Shown piece by piece: positions 34,939 to 46,509 of a stretch of 64,000 nucleotides of DNA. The translations under genes were made by a program, and so were the position numbers. This DNA comes from Phlebotomus papatasi (taxonomy: Eukaryota > Arthropoda > Insecta > Diptera > Psychodidae): contig NC_077222.1 of assembly GCF_024763615.1 (NCBI RefSeq), forward strand, positions 7,750,001-7,814,000, read 5' to 3'. The first letter of the stretch is position 1; every line of letters begins with the position of its first letter. The notes beneath the pieces are model-generated. The model saw only the letters and a list, made by a program, of their open reading frames with translations, had not been told where the DNA came from and did no database searches.

Positions 34939-35154
34939 TAGGGGAAACTGGGGCACCACCAAACACGTGGTAGCACCAAACACTAATTTTTATTTCTTAA
35001 CTACTTGGACTATCATAACCATTTCTTCAGAAGACAAGCATCCCTATAGTGTCTATAAATTCCTATAGGTCTTGTCCTTAGAAGTCGAATATTTGATTAA
35101 AAAATCGTAGTGTTTGGTGCTACCCCGTGTTTGGTGGTGCCCAGTTTCTCCCTA
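34939..35154. mobile_element. 216-bp foldback element, CACCAAACAC subfamily
   Basis: Left TAGGGGAAACTGGGGCACCA; right (inverted) TAGGGAGAAACTGGGCACCA. CACCAAACAC occurs twice in each arm 17 bp apart. The arms are nearly identical over 47 bp. Confidence 0.9.
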
Positions 35155-35362
35155 CTAAGAGAAAATAGTGAATTAAAATGTTGTAAATTTGGCAATGAAA
35201 TTAAAGTATTGTAATTACTGAGGATCCGTTTAGGTCTTAAGTTTTTGAATATCTCATCAGAGATTTAAGCACAAATTAGGGCGAAGTGGGGTTACATTGA
35301 AGCTGGAACTACATTGAAAACGCTATTTTTCACATATCCCTAAAAGAATCTAGACTTTAACG

Positions 35363-35552
35363 TATCGTAGATATAGGTGACTTTGATCCCCTTTTGTTCG
35401 TAAGCTTTTCTTTACTTCTGGAACTTAATTATGGTCTTTCCCGATCCGATCTACTATGTCTGATCGGTGAGAACTGTTCTTTAGAATTAAAAAAAAGCTT
35501 ACGAACAGGGTCAAAGTCACCCACGGAGGACAAAGTCATCCGCATCTACGGT
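35363..35552. mobile_element. Foldback element, GGTGACTTTG subfamily, copy 2
   Basis: Same ends as the copy near 24.7 kb: ATCGTAGATATAGGTGACTT (left), ACCGTAGATGCGGATGACTT (inverted right). TTGTTCGTAAGCTTTTCTTT is in the left arm and GATCGG in the centre. It adjoins a stretch (35281-35345) that looks like a diverged arm of the GGGGCTACTTTG subfamily. Confidence 0.75.
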
Positions 35553-35577
35553 AATGTAATTTAGGTATAAAAACAGG

Positions 35578-35726
35578 TCCGCCGTTTACTCGTAAAGGCT
35601 GTTGTTAAGATGCGGCGGCCACCGCTTGAGTACCATCGTCAGGATATGGGCGGGTTATTGGTTTAGTGGTGTGGAGCGCAATGGACTCGAGTGTTATAAA
35701 TAAATAAATAAAATAAAAAATAAATA
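35578..35726 (+). mobile_element. GCTAAGACGGC-type retroelement, copy 4
   Basis: GTTGTTAAGATGCGGCGGCC core, a GC-rich body (ATGGGCGGGTTATTGGTTTA) and a (TAAA)n tail at 35698-35730. Confidence 0.5.
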
Positions 35727-35765
35727 AAACCAATGTAGATTTAAATTAAATTTTAGTTCAGACCA

Positions 35766-35815
35766 TAGAAAAAAATATTTCCTAAAATTGTTCGTAAATG
35801 TTCGTACAAGCATTA
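35766..35815. mobile_element. Fragment of the GTTCGTAAATG foldback
   Basis: TAGAAAAAAATATTTCCTAA then AATTGTTCGTAAATGTTCGT matches the left end of 26873-27280. No inverted arm nearby. Confidence 0.5.
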
Positions 35816-36069
35816 CCGATTATACATTCTAGATAAATAAAAAGATTCAAGCAAAAATACTGCATTTAAAAAAAAACGTTTATGGAATGATGCAAAAACA
35901 CAAATGTTAGGTCGACACTGTTTAAAGTTATCGCTTCACTATTCTCTACAAATAACATGACGTCGCAGAATTCTTTATTTTATATAAACACTGTGATATC
36001 ACCAAGAATCACTCTATTGAATTTGGCAAACTTCAGTAAAAAGTATTCTATCTTTTCTAACACAGCTGT

Positions 36070-36290
36070 CTGGAAAGTCTGGAATTTAGAAAAATCAACA
36101 GAAAATCGGCAAAATATCTACAGAAATTCGTCAGAGTATGCACCAGGATTCTTCAGAAAATCTGCAAAAAAAATCTGACGAATTTTGTCCCAAGCCCAAA
36201 TAAAATTCGTAGGAATATCTACAGATTTATCGGCAGACATTCTGCAGAGGTGTAGATATTTTCTGCAGAAATCTTAAAGATATCTGATAA
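36070..36290. repeat. Repeat block with TCTGCAGAAATCT motif
   Basis: Variants TCTACAGAAATTCGTC, TCTTCAGAAAATCTGC, ATCTACAGATTT, TCTGCAGAGG, TTCTGCAGAAATCTT occur within 200 bp in both orientations. This is the same style as the other repeated-motif foldbacks, without clear ends. Confidence 0.45.
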
Positions 36291-36798
36291 ACTTATTTGA
36301 TGAGTTAGAAACCATGAATGACAGTTTTCCATTTTTTTTGGCCGAATTGAATTTCAATTTTGACGTATTCTGTGTAAAATAGAAACCTCTAGCGGCCAAA
36401 GCAACCTTTTGGAAAAAAATACAAAAGTTAAGAAAGAAATATAAGCTTTGCAAAGTGATTCTATTATTTTGGCCGCCACTGTATGTGACAAATAGCGTTG
36501 TCAATGTAGCTCTAGCTCCAATATAGCCTCACCTCTCCCTATTTATGATGTTGTTAAGATTATTTATTAATTTATTGAAATGTTTGCTATTTACTTGACG
36601 CAATTTGCATATTAATCATTATGATTTTATATCTAATTTGTACATGGCGTGAAAACTTGTTGTACATAATATTTCATCAATGTGTTAGGCAGTTTTGCAG
36701 ACGATAAACTTGGACTAAACTTTAGTATATGCCTGTCAAAAGTTTACAGACGAGTTTAATTTTAGACCAAATTAAATAGATTCGATATATGAATCATT

Positions 36799-37018
36799 TA
36801 GGGGAAAGCGCGCTACCTTCGGACGATTTATGCTTCGCACGAACGATTTTTTTAATGTGTTATAAATGAATTTGGCCCATTATAATATTATATTTGAATA
36901 GCTAGTCCAATGCCTCAAATTTTCAGGAAAGAACAATGGATGAAATCCATATGGAACATAGAGAAAAAATTGAATTGTCCGAAGCTTGAGTCGTCCGAAG
37001 TTAGCGCGCTTTCCCCTA
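36799..37018. mobile_element. 220-bp foldback element, CTTCGGACGA subfamily
   Basis: Both arms read TAGGGGAAAGCGCGCTA(C/A)CTTCGGACGA. The motif recurs as CTTCGCACGAACGAT on the left, and as two GTCCGAAG sites on the right. Confidence 0.88.
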
Positions 37019-37071
37019 TTGAAAAAATGGAATTGAATTTCGAATTATTTCTTTTAACCACGTATTATTGA

Positions 37072-37200
37072 TAGGGGGACGTGGAGCATCTTTGAAAAAG
37101 GGTTTTTTCTCCTATTTTTAAATGAGACTGAGCCCTAGTAAAGCCTAGTTTCATTTGAGGAGAAAAAGTCCTTTTTAAAAGATATCCCACTTCCGGCCTA
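37072..37200. mobile_element. Short foldback related to the GGGGCACCTTT subfamily
   Basis: TAGGGGGACGTGGAGCATCT pairs with the complement of GATATCCCACTTCCGGCCTA. The arms share AAAAGG(G/A)(T/C)TTTTTCTCC. It is a shortened relative of 43178-43391. Confidence 0.65.
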
Positions 37201-37577
37201 AGTCTATTTTCGATTTTAATAAATGTTCTTGTAATTTTAAAAATTGCAACAGATTATAGAAAATCAATCTAAAACTTGTAAATATCTTGAAAAAAAATCA
37301 CAGACTCGGAAATTCTTGGAAAAATAGTGCACATTCTCCATTATTTACACTCCAATTAAAGAAAATAATCAAAAACTGGTATTCCTGGAATTGTTTCGTT
37401 CGCAGTCTATAAAATTAAAGTCGTTTCGCTATCGGTTTTATAACTGGTCAATAATGTGAAAATTTCCACCCAAATCTTAGTGTTGATAAGAAAGACGAGT
37501 ATCGCACATAAATTGAGAACTCGTAAGACGAAATGATGTTTATTTAAATTGGCATTGAGAAACAGGAATAGTTATGT

Positions 37578-37829
37578 TTTTATTTGCAGCTTCAGTGCTT
37601 CAATAATAAATTTTATCGTTGCAAAAGAACAGCATTAATTTCCCTTTTGGATTATATGGAGTTTAATGCCATTGAAAAACCCTTAAAGATAGTACTTTCA
37701 TTTAATTCTCAGGTTGTCTTGGGTGGCATTTTACTTTTGTTAAACTTTATGGTTAGTTTGTACTTGAAAGTTTTATTTTTATATGATCCAAAATGTGAAG
37801 AAAATACCAATCAACGATCTCATTAATCA
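37578..37829 (+). CDS. Possible terminal exon of an unidentified membrane protein
   Basis: A pyrimidine-rich TTTTTATTTGCAG ends at about 37589. It is followed by an open frame to a stop at 37826 (CFNNKFYRCKRTALISLLDY..., then QVVLGGILLLLNFMVSLYLK, a membrane-segment-like stretch, then FLYDPKCEENTNQRSH). The acceptor, single hydrophobic helix and polar C-tail are exon-like. But I find no upstream exon and no family match, and AT-rich DNA yields such frames by chance. Confidence 0.2.
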
Positions 37830-39386
37830 TAAAAATTGGTTACGTGATATTCCGCAGAGATTTCCAACTTTCAGTATTAAATGCGACTTTGCCTTTGGGG
37901 TAAATTGGGGTAAACTTTAGTCGTAATCCGATGTTATCCGTTGTTATTTCTTCACTGATTGTAATTATCTCCTCTTTCAGCTCTTTGGTCATTCAATTTC
38001 CCTTCAGACCAGAATCATCTCTCTGCTCCAGTCTTTATCCAATTTGTTTTATTGGAATATTATGAATATTGCTTGTAATCATCGGTAGGAATTTTGCTGC
38101 TGTTGCTGCTCTGATAATAGATAATGGGATGTACATAAATTTTGAATTTTCCAACTCTTCATATCTTGTGGCGTTTAATTTAGGATACTCACATAACAAA
38201 ATAAACAAAATATAGTGGTTATTTTTTCTCACAATTTTAGATCTCTTTTGAAGTGGTATTCATTTTGGGTGAAATCTCTGGGATTAATTACATTTAACGC
38301 TTCAATTAGTGCCGTTTTGTAAATTATTTAAGGGATTTGTGAGCAATTTGCTTGGCCACAATTTTCTCCCACAACCAAATCCCAATGGCCTTAGGTCCTC
38401 ATGTGAAAATTCCCAACACTTTGGCCATTTACATTGTAACCCAAGTATTGTACCAGGGCTAAAGGCCCTCAAACCCATCAATCACATTAGAAACCACATG
38501 AGAGCATTTGTTAATGATTGATTTCGAAGTTTATTGAGAAGTTTTCTCATTTCCTACCACGACACAATTTAGGACGCAAAAAAGCATCCATGATTTCAGA
38601 TCCTGCCCTCAAATATTCCAACAAAAGTCGATGGGAAAGTGTATTACATTACACACACTTGTCGGACATAATTCAGAGCATAAATGGTAAGACAGAGAAA
38701 ACCTAAAATCAACCCATGGAAGAATTTTTGGGGCCAAAAAAAGGGGGTAGATTAATTAATTTATTCTCGAGGTTAGTAAAATATCTGCTCTCTTTCTGCC
38801 ATCGTCCCTTTTTCCCCAAGAGAAAAAAAAACACAGAAGATCTTTTCGAGGAAAAACACAATACCCCAATCTCATTGTTTTATCTGATGTAAGACTTTTC
38901 CATTGTATGTTCGAAAACTGGAAAATGTTGGTAATTCCTTGAACTCTGACACAAGTCATTTCATAGATGCAAATTAAATTCTTCTATCAAATTTAATTCT
39001 TCAGCTGAATTCACGTAAATTTCATTTCCTTGACACCTCGCAGGTATAATATTTAGATAATTGATTTCCTTCTCTCAAGTACCAAAGATGAGAAAGTCGA
39101 GGTGGAAGCGCCGCAAATTCGATAATGTGATGAATATTGAATAAATTTAATAATAATTCATTGTCAGTGAGAAGGTACGATGATTCAACTGAAATTCATT
39201 ATGCAACACTTGCACAAAGAGATTTGTCATTTACCTGGAAAATTGCAATAAAGATAGGTGAAATCACTGAAATTATCATTAGCCATAGGGGAGAGTGGGG
39301 GTGTTTCAAGTGTTGTTGAAATATTTACCTTAAAAGCTAAAACTCTGGATATATTTTAGAATTAAATTAAATATTTTTAAATAATC
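37830..39386. other. Unique DNA, no gene recognized
   Basis: 38330-38530 is relatively balanced in composition (TCCCAATGGCCTTAGGTCCT, CAGGGCTAAAGGCCCTC) with short open frames on +. It could be conserved non-coding sequence or an old exon. TAGGGGAGAGTGGGGGTGTT at 39287 looks like a solo end of the TAGGGG group. Confidence 0.4.
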
Positions 39387-40263
39387 TAGGGTAAATGTCC
39401 TAATTCAAAACCATTTTCAGACGCTTTAACTTTGACAGAAGATTCAACACATTAAGTTCATATTTTTTCTGAAGAGAATTACATAAATTTGCTCCTTGAC
39501 TCTTCTAGAATGTTACTGTTTAGTGAAAATTTTTTAGGTATAATTTGAAAACTCCTTAAATACATGAAAAATACGCGAGCGTAAAATGCTTCTATTGGAA
39601 ACATATTAATCCAAATGGAGACAAGGAAAAGTTTCCAATTGGAGACATACAGTGTAAGTGAAACCACGACGAAAGGCTTCCAAAACCTTGATGAGTTACT
39701 CCTGAGTGCAGGATTTGTTCTTATTCCTGGTCTTTTCTCATTTCCCATCTAAAACAATAAGAAAATTTCTCCAGAAAAATTATATTTCCGGGGTTTCCTA
39801 TTGAAGCATTTGCAGACACTTCAGAAGAACCCGAAAACCCCTTTTTGTTCACGAAATAGGTAATTATTTTATATGAAAACTACACGTACCGTTAACAATA
39901 AAGATTAGCACTTAATTTAACCAAAATTATCCAGAAATAAGACATAAATGTCAAACAAAACGAATAAACAACAGTCACTTTATTGTGTTTTTCATTGGAA
40001 AACATTGTCGAACTATGAAAAATTCGATGGTGAAAAGGTACACTTTTTATTTTTCTGAGAAATTAACAAATTAAAATTTGTAAATATGAATGGATTTTCG
40101 ATTTATTTGGAGCAAAATTAACTAAATAAATAAACTCTGGTATAGAAAATATATAAATATAATAATTTAGTACTGCATTTATCTTGAAAACAGTGACGTT
40201 TCCATTTGGAGTAGCGAAAAATTTCCATTTGGAGCAGGTTTTGAATAAACTTCATTTACCCTA
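39387..40263 (-). mobile_element. 877-bp element with TAGGGTAAAT ends and repeated TCCAAATGGA motif
   Basis: Ends TAGGGTAAATGTCCTAATTC and (inverted) TAGGGTAAATGAAGTTTATT share a further TTCAAAACC. The right arm carries CTCCAAATGGAAA twice 26 bp apart. The same motif recurs inside near 39590-39650 as TCCAAATGGAGAC and TCCAATTGGAGAC. The interior has a possible pogo-like HTH remnant on the minus strand. Confidence 0.65.
39655..39748 (-). pseudogene. Possible pogo-like HTH remnant inside the 877-bp element
   Basis: The minus strand starts MGNEKR. After a small shift it reads KTRNKNKSCTQE, one stop, then LIKVLEAFRRGFTYT. The order basic-CTQE-L-AleaxRRGxT is like psq/pogo HTH domains. It is short and broken, so this is a tentative family call. 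Confidence 0.35.
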
Positions 40264-40296
40264 AACAAAAAATCAATCAGGAAAAGTTTTATGGGT

Positions 40297-40747
40297 TTAA
40301 CACTAAACCTACCGACCGACTTTGTTCATTTTCCCTAGCGCGCTCCGTCAAAAAACAGGCGCGGTAGGTCAGATACTCAACAAGTTTTTTTTTTTGGAAA
40401 AGAGGAAAAATTTAAAATTTATTCACTGAAAAATATATTGCATACATAGGGTGAAAGAAATACCTATTGACACTTTAAGAACTCGTGTCAGGACCTGTTT
40501 ACACCCTACTCTGTACCATTTGGAATACGAAATTTAAACACTTATCCATATCGAAAAACGTAAATTAGTGAAAAAACGCTATATTACTTAGATTTTATTG
40601 GATACATTAAATAAATTTCAACATTTTGACAAAAGGTGTTCATTCGACCCTATTTTAAGAAAATCATAAAGTTTATAGTGACATTGTACCGTTTAAATGT
40701 GTGTTAATTAAAAAAAAAATAAACCAGTCAATTTGAACGGTCTTGGA
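40297..40747. mobile_element. AACACTAAACCTACCGACC element, full-size copy
   Basis: Left TTAACACTAAACCTACCGAC. The right end, GTCAATTTGAACGGTCTTGG, is degenerate. The interior has AGATACTCAACAAGTTTTT, TGTACCGTTTAAATGTGTG. An internally deleted relative is at 62643-62902. Confidence 0.65.
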
Positions 40748-41181
40748 AATAATATTGTAGACTTTAATCATCCCTGCTCTCTCATATCTAAATGAACTTA
40801 AAAGATTTTCATTTAAAATGTTACGATAAAAATCAATATTAATTAGAGATTAGTACAGTAATAACATTTTTCTACAAAACAAAACAAAAACGTCTGTATT
40901 AGATTGGATAAGATTTTGCTGAAATTGTTATTAAAAATTAAAATTGGTGAGCAATAAAATATTATTGCCAAAGGAAAAAATAACAAATTATGAACTATTT
41001 TAATTTTTTTACCCTTCCGAAATTTACTAATTTACTGAAAAAAATAATTTTCCCAAAGGAAATAGATTGAAAGACAAAATAAAGAGTTGTAATGTTGTAA
41101 ATTCAGCAATAACAAAAGTATTGTAATTATCTTGGATCAGTTTAGATCATAATTAAGTAAAAATCCATAAATGAAACATAG

Positions 41182-41228
41182 GGGAAAATATTCTCCCTTC
41201 GAATGTTCATTGTACGCCAATCGTCAAA
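41182..41228. mobile_element. Solo arm of the CCTTCGAA foldback
   Basis: ATAGGGGAAAATATTCTCCC then TTCGAATGTTCATTGTACGC matches one arm of the element at 41575-41791. No inverted partner is found nearby. Confidence 0.5.
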
Positions 41229-41339
41229 ACGGTACCTGGACAAACTTATTTTGAAGTTTATTCGGTTTCAAAGGTTCTCGCTCACCCCTGCCTTAGAGGG
41301 TTAATTTCAATTAATTGTGTTTTGTCCTGAAGTCCGTTA

Positions 41340-41460
41340 TTGGGTTATGATCGGTGTAGTAGTCAACCAGAGCGGGTGTTCTCATACTTCAATTGGTACT
41401 ACCTAGAGTGTGAGACGTCCTAGTTTAATCCTGGCTGGAGGCAAAAATCTTTATGTCTCT
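41340..41460 (+). mobile_element. Possible SINE head (tRNA-like)
   Basis: GGTGTAGTAGTCAACCAGAG resembles a degenerate A-box region and CCTAGTTTAATCCTGGC a degenerate B box. It is not foldable into an intact tRNA, so it is not called as a tRNA gene. Confidence 0.35.
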
Positions 41461-41574
41461 ATGGCGAGAGTTTAAAATTGAATATTACTTACATTGATTA
41501 ATTTCCTTTTCGAAACTTGTATAATTTTTGTAAAAAGAATATCTAAATCTCTAAATTTTAAAGACACTTCTGCC

Positions 41575-41791
41575 TAGGGGAAAGTACTCTCCCTTCGAAA
41601 GTTCATGCTTTTGCATAATGTGAATTTTCTTTTATTTTTCCTAAGAGACTTACACATTTCTATTAAATATTAGTTAGCTTATCATCAATTATGGATAATT
41701 ATGTGATAATTATGTGTAAGTCTATTAGGGAAGACAAAAAAATCACATTATTCGAAGGCATGAACGTTCGAAGGGAGGGTACTTTCCCCTA
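41575..41791. mobile_element. 217-bp foldback element, CCTTCGAA subfamily
   Basis: Ends are TAGGGGAAAGTACTCTCCCT and (inverted) TAGGGGAAAGTACCCTCCCT. The right arm has CTTCGAACGTTCATG and CTTCGAATAATGTG. The central region carries ACTTACACAT/ATGTGTAAGT inverted halves. Confidence 0.88.
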
Positions 41792-42195
41792 TTATTTCTC
41801 AATCTAAAAATTAGAAATTAAGGTTAAACACATTGGTAAGGAATAGTATTCAACATTGGCTATATAAAATGAGTGTGAAAAATAAATTTCAGACCAGGCA
41901 CTTGAAAAATTGATAAGCTGCATAATTAAATATCAAAAGATCTGTATAATACTAATTTTATATCAATAAAATTATAAATAATTAATGAGAATTAGTCTAA
42001 TTTATAAAATTTATAACGGAAATTAAGCAAAGAAAAAGAAATTACCTTTTTTTCATTTTTCGTGTTAACTTTTTAGTTGATAATTTTTTTTAACGTGATA
42101 ACTATTAAATTCTGATAAGAGTTAAAGGATTCCTTACAGATTGAGTAATTTATTTAATATGCATTTTTTTAATTCAATTTATTTTAATTGTAATT

Positions 42196-42520
42196 TTGAC
42201 TGCTCGAGCTCCAAGAGAGAGCAGATTTCACAATCGAATTTTTTTTCAAATTCTAGCTATCGTGGCTGATAAACGGTAAGAGGTATTGACTTCTGGTCTT
42301 CGATGACCCCCCCCCCCCTTACAAGTCAACATTCTCTAGCGAACTAACATCCGAATTACTTCCCACCTCTTTCATCCCCTCCAAAAACATGATTTTTTTG
42401 CATTATCTCAAAACTGGCCCAAACGATTTCAATGATTTTCGGATATGATTTGTAGTTAGTCCAGCTGAACATTGCGTTCTTAGACACCTTTGACAGGTTA
42501 ATTTGCCATTTTAAATTATT
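42196..42520 (+). repeat. Dispersed repeat, CTGCTCGA..GAGAGCAG family, copy 2
   Basis: ACTGCTCGAGCTCCAAGAGA, GATAAACGGTAAGAGGTATT, TGGTCTTCGATGACC and a run of 11 C at about 42307-42317, ACATTCTCTAGCGA, CATCCCCTCCAAAAACATG. Confidence 0.65.
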
Positions 42521-42659
42521 CAGGATCAAGGCCTAATTTTAACCCTATTTGGTCAATTAATTAATTAAAAGGTTAATGATTTTCTGAAATCCCATTCTTG
42601 AGCAATTTTTAACTTCAAAATGGTTTTATTGTGATTTATAGACAAATTTAAATCGAAAA

Positions 42660-43110
42660 TAATATTATATGCACCTGAAAAATTTGCGAAAAGGAATATA
42701 AGGTAGAGCTCCTTCTCGGGAGTTCAAGCAGCTCGTAAAACTTTAGACGCTTTACCACCCCTTTCTTTAATAACGTTGAGGGAAAGCCAGTAACCCCATT
42801 GCGGATCATATTAACCGGATCATATGCGGTGTGTTAAATATAAAATCAGACGGTATCTTTTGGACAGTCATGTGGGAACCATTAATTAAGTAAGCCCAGA
42901 TAAGGCCCACCTAATGAGGCCAGTTACTTAGCAATAAAAGCCCCAAAGTTACCTTTCAGCGCCCATAAGGACGGTGGGAGTTAGGTGTGTTAAGGGAATA
43001 GAGAATTTTGATTAGTAGGTTAAACCGTCGCCTGGGTTGACATGTATCGAATAGGTCGTACTCTCTACGATTTGTAACAAATAAAATAATAAAGCTATTA
43101 GGTTATAGTT
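42660..43110. other. GC-raised block ending in AAATAAAATAATAAAG, possible LINE/SINE 3' end
   Basis: TTTCAGCGCCCATAAGGACG, GGTGGGAGTTAGGTGTGTTA and AACCGTCGCCTGGGTTGAC, followed by TTTGTAACAAATAAAATAAT. Composition and A-rich end are retroelement-like. No reverse transcriptase motif is seen. Confidence 0.35.
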
Positions 43111-43177
43111 CAATTAAGAGTTTGAAAAGTTAAAAAAAAGAATTATTTTCTTATTTATGTAGATTCGTGAGCAAGGT

Positions 43178-43391
43178 TATGGAGAAGTGGGGCACCTTTA
43201 GAGGAAGCTTTTAAATTAGGCTTTTTTTACTATTTTTAAATGGTATAGAGCCTTATCATAATGTAATTTATCTTCTCAAACTGTTTGTGCAGCTAAATTA
43301 TATCATGATAAGGCTAAATTTTATTTAAAAATAGTTGAAGAACCCTAATTTAAAAACTGCCCCACAATCAAAGGTGCCTCACTTCGCTCTA
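43178..43391. mobile_element. 214-bp foldback element, GGGGCACCTTT subfamily
   Basis: Left TATGGAGAAGTGGGGCACCT; right (inverted) TAGAGCGAAGTGAGGCACCT. Both pass through TTTTAAATTAGG and ACTATTTTTAAAT. The right arm repeats GGCACCTTTGA / GGGCAGTTTTTA. Confidence 0.85.
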
Positions 43392-43499
43392 GGACAATTA
43401 ATCTTATTGCATTTTTTACGCCCAATACGTAACGAATATTTAATCTGATTGGTTGACGATCTCTTAAAATTTAAAATACTGGAATAAACGAACCTGTAG

Positions 43500-43657
43500 C
43501 TTTTGAAGTCCAAGCTTAGTCGTTCGGCTAAATTATCGGTTTTGAAACCTTGGGATCAAACCCGAACATCTTCCTGAAGTGGCGGAGGATCGACAACAGG
43601 GCTGCTAACCTTTACGTCCTGAGCGGTTGAAAATGATGATGATGATGATGATGATGA
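43500..43657 (+). mobile_element. Probable tRNA-derived SINE ending in (GAT)n
   Basis: A GC-richer block with TTAGTCGTTCGGCTAA (possible A box) and TTGGGATCAAACCCG (possible B box) about 45 bp on. It ends in CCTGAGCGGTTGAAA and nine GAT repeats at 43633-43657. A microsatellite tail behind a pol III-like head is SINE-like. Only one copy was found. Confidence 0.45.
43633..43657 (+). repeat. (GAT)n microsatellite
   Basis: About nine uninterrupted GAT units, at the end of the SINE-like block. Confidence 0.9.
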
Positions 43658-43659
43658 CT

Positions 43660-45568
43660 TTTCCCTAGATTATAGGCTCTAAATCAATTTCGAAAATACT
43701 GAACTCAATCAAAAAAAAGCATCATCAAAACCGAACATAAAAAAGCCATCGTCACACAATTATTCCTTTTTGTGCACTCACAATTTTAGCAATTTTCACA
43801 TAATTTGCATGGCATAAATTTTCTTTTGTTCACTGGAATTCTGTAATACTGCAAATGCAAATTTAGCAAAATGTTAAAATGCAATTTATTCACAAAGCTG
43901 GATGTAATTAGAAAATATTTCAAAGCCAGTTATTTGAAAACAGCTAAAAGTAGGAAGATTGGCATTTTCCTGTTTATTTTGAAAATCTGTAATATGAAAC
44001 AGGTGTAAAAATTTGCTTATTTACAACACTCCTTTCTGTCTATGAGAAAAAATCGTGCAAAAATGGAATAAAAATACCTGCTTTATCTTCTTTACTCCTT
44101 GAACTTTTCCACGGAAAAGTCATGAATTTCCACCCTTCCGTCCTCGTGGAGTGCAAAATGAAGTCGGAAGGACAAGGAAGAATATTACGTGAAAGTCTTA
44201 TGGTACAAAGTAAAAAAAAAGTTTGTCCACCTTCTTCGGAAAAAAGTGAAAAAGTTAATCAGACTCACAATTCATTTTTCCCTTTTGTCACACAATTTGA
44301 GATTCCTTCTTCGGCACATTGCAAATTTCTCACACGTTCCTCTTGTGCCTTGGGGACAGAAGGAGTCAACCCCCAATACCCATCTTTTATCAGATTTAAT
44401 TTCAAATAGCGACAAACTTTGTGAGAATTTTTCACACAACTTTATGTCTTCAAATCAGATAAGTTTAGCGTTTTTAGAAGTTTACAGAACGCCTTTCCCT
44501 TCAAGCAGATATTTTCTTTACAAATACTTTTCCAAATTATATATATTTTCTACCCTCCAGCGAGATAAAGTGCAGACACTTCCTCATTGACTAATATTAT
44601 GTACATCAATTTTATTGTTTTAATTAAATGTACCCCAGATCTTTCATTTACGCTGGACAAAGTGTACCTCAAATTAGTCACTATGCTGCTAACTAGCCTC
44701 ATGTCATGCGAAACATTTAATCAATGTAATTAAATTTGTCTACGTCCATTCTGAAGGTCAGTAAAAGAGGTATAATAGCGTACGTACAATAAAGTAAACT
44801 GAAGAGGAACATATAAGAATTTTTTTATAAATCGTTTATAGAAGAGCTATTGAAGAGTCTGTTAGCAAAATAAATCAATTTATATTGCTTTTGACATGAC
44901 TGTAATTAAACATCCTGGGTTGTTCCTTGTAAATTCAAATTATATGGGAAGGATGTCTCAGTTAATTAAAATGTGAAATAAAAGAGAGCAATTACTGGTT
45001 TAGTTTAGAGATTACGTCATTAAAGAAAAATAATTAAAAAGATACAATCTCTAACTTCCTAACCCAAATAAACTTTTAATTTCACACATAAAATAGATAT
45101 TTAATGTATGGGGCTTGGAATGTTTTCAAAGTGCAGTGTTTAACTTTAAAGTTCAAACTTTTAGTGCACGTACATATGTTTTTATTTACAATATCTCATT
45201 GCAAAATTGTAATTAAAACAAACAGCAATTTGTGAACTACGATATTTTGGTACACTCAAAAACAGCTGCTTCGAGTTTTATTGTAGTAGCACATACAAAG
45301 AGAATATTTCTTCTGAAAAGTGTTTCGACCTTGAATTATTCCTCCTAATGATTCTCAAGAATAAATATAAATCAGCAATTTTAAGACGATTTTAATCCAA
45401 ATAAGAGACGTTTAGTTTGGAAGACTTTAGAATCCTAGATCACTTACAAACTTTTCTATCTTCATAAATTTCTATATAAATTATTAAATGAATTAAGAGT
45501 TTCAAGGTCAAATGTTGAATATCTCAGGATGACAAATTTAAAGACATGAGTCATGGAAGATTAAGCCT
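43660..45568. other. Unique DNA, no gene recognized
   Basis: 44110-44590 has two overlapping + frames (95 and 133 codons) with low-complexity Ser/Lys/Phe content and no family resemblance. No repeats are shared with the rest of the window. Confidence 0.4.
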
Positions 45569-46216
45569 TTAACCATTTTAGGACGAAAGGGTAAAAAATT
45601 GAGGGCTCGAAGAAATAATTTTTATGATTTTATAGAGCAAAACGTAACTTTAGATACTTACTTAGTTAGGTGGCTGCAACGTCTTTTTAACCCTTAAAGG
45701 ACGATTGGGTCACCGGCGACCCAAAAATGAAATTTTTCCTACAGCCTTCTAAAGTTATGCTTTGATCTAAATAAAATAATAAAAAGTGATTATTTTTACC
45801 CCTAATTTTTTGACTTTCTCGTCCTCAAGGGTTAAGCAATCGGACCTCTCGAATTAACCTCCTTCAGTACTGGTTACTCTCCATGAGCTCGTTCCAGAAA
45901 AGTAGCATAGATCGCTATCGAAAACTCCGTACTATCGAAGGCTCCTTCCCTCGTTCAACTCTCTCTAGAAGGACCAGATGTCTTCCATGACTCACCTGAG
46001 TATACTGGGGGCTATCAGGTGCCAGCCATCTAGTCCGCTTGGAAGTAAAGATAGAATTTGAGAGGATGAAGCTATGTATCGCATTACCCCTTCAATTAGA
46101 CCCCGAAAAATCATGACTTTTTAGAGCAAAACGTAACTTTAGATGGCCTTATAAAAAAAATTGGTTTTGGCTTGGTTTTTGAGCCACCAGTAGCCCAACC
46201 ATCCTTAAAGGGTTAA
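45569..46216. mobile_element. Outer TTAA-type element enclosing 45687-45835
   Basis: TTAACCATTTTAGGACGAAA at the left and (inverted) TTAACCCTTTAAGGATGGTT at the right. GAGCAAAACGTAACTTTAGA occurs twice (45642 and 46123). A GC-richer unidentified block lies at 45840-46090. Confidence 0.5.
45687..45835. mobile_element. TTAACCCTTAAAGGACGA element, 149 bp
   Basis: TTAACCCTTAAAGGACGATT (left), TTAACCCTTGAGGACGAGAA (inverted right). GGTCACCGGCGACCC forms a small hairpin inside. It is enclosed by a similar outer pair (45569-45572 and 46213-46216). Confidence 0.7.
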
Positions 46217-46509
46217 TGACAATAAACTTTTCACTAACCGAAAAACAAAACAAAAACAATGAAACGTCTAACCTCAAACATTGGAAAATCCAAAATAGGG
46301 GTATTCGGTGTTATTTTATTTTTATGGACGATTAGGATCAGAAATAATCTCGTAAGATAAAAAACAATTGCTGAAGAATGATATAATTTTATTTAAGTAT
46401 GTTTTTTTTCTTAAAAAGTTTTGCTTAAAAAATGAAAATATTTGTAATAAAAAATACATTAAAATTTAATCATTAAAGAGAGATGTTGAAAGTTCCTCAT
46501 TGTTATTTC

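Noticed and set aside
43633..43657. Poly-Asp/Asp-Met coding repeat
   Set aside because: A simple (GAT)n microsatellite without an open reading context.
44122..44590. Two overlapping + strand frames of 95 and 133 codons
   Set aside because: Low-complexity composition, no family, no splice support; competing frames in the same DNA.
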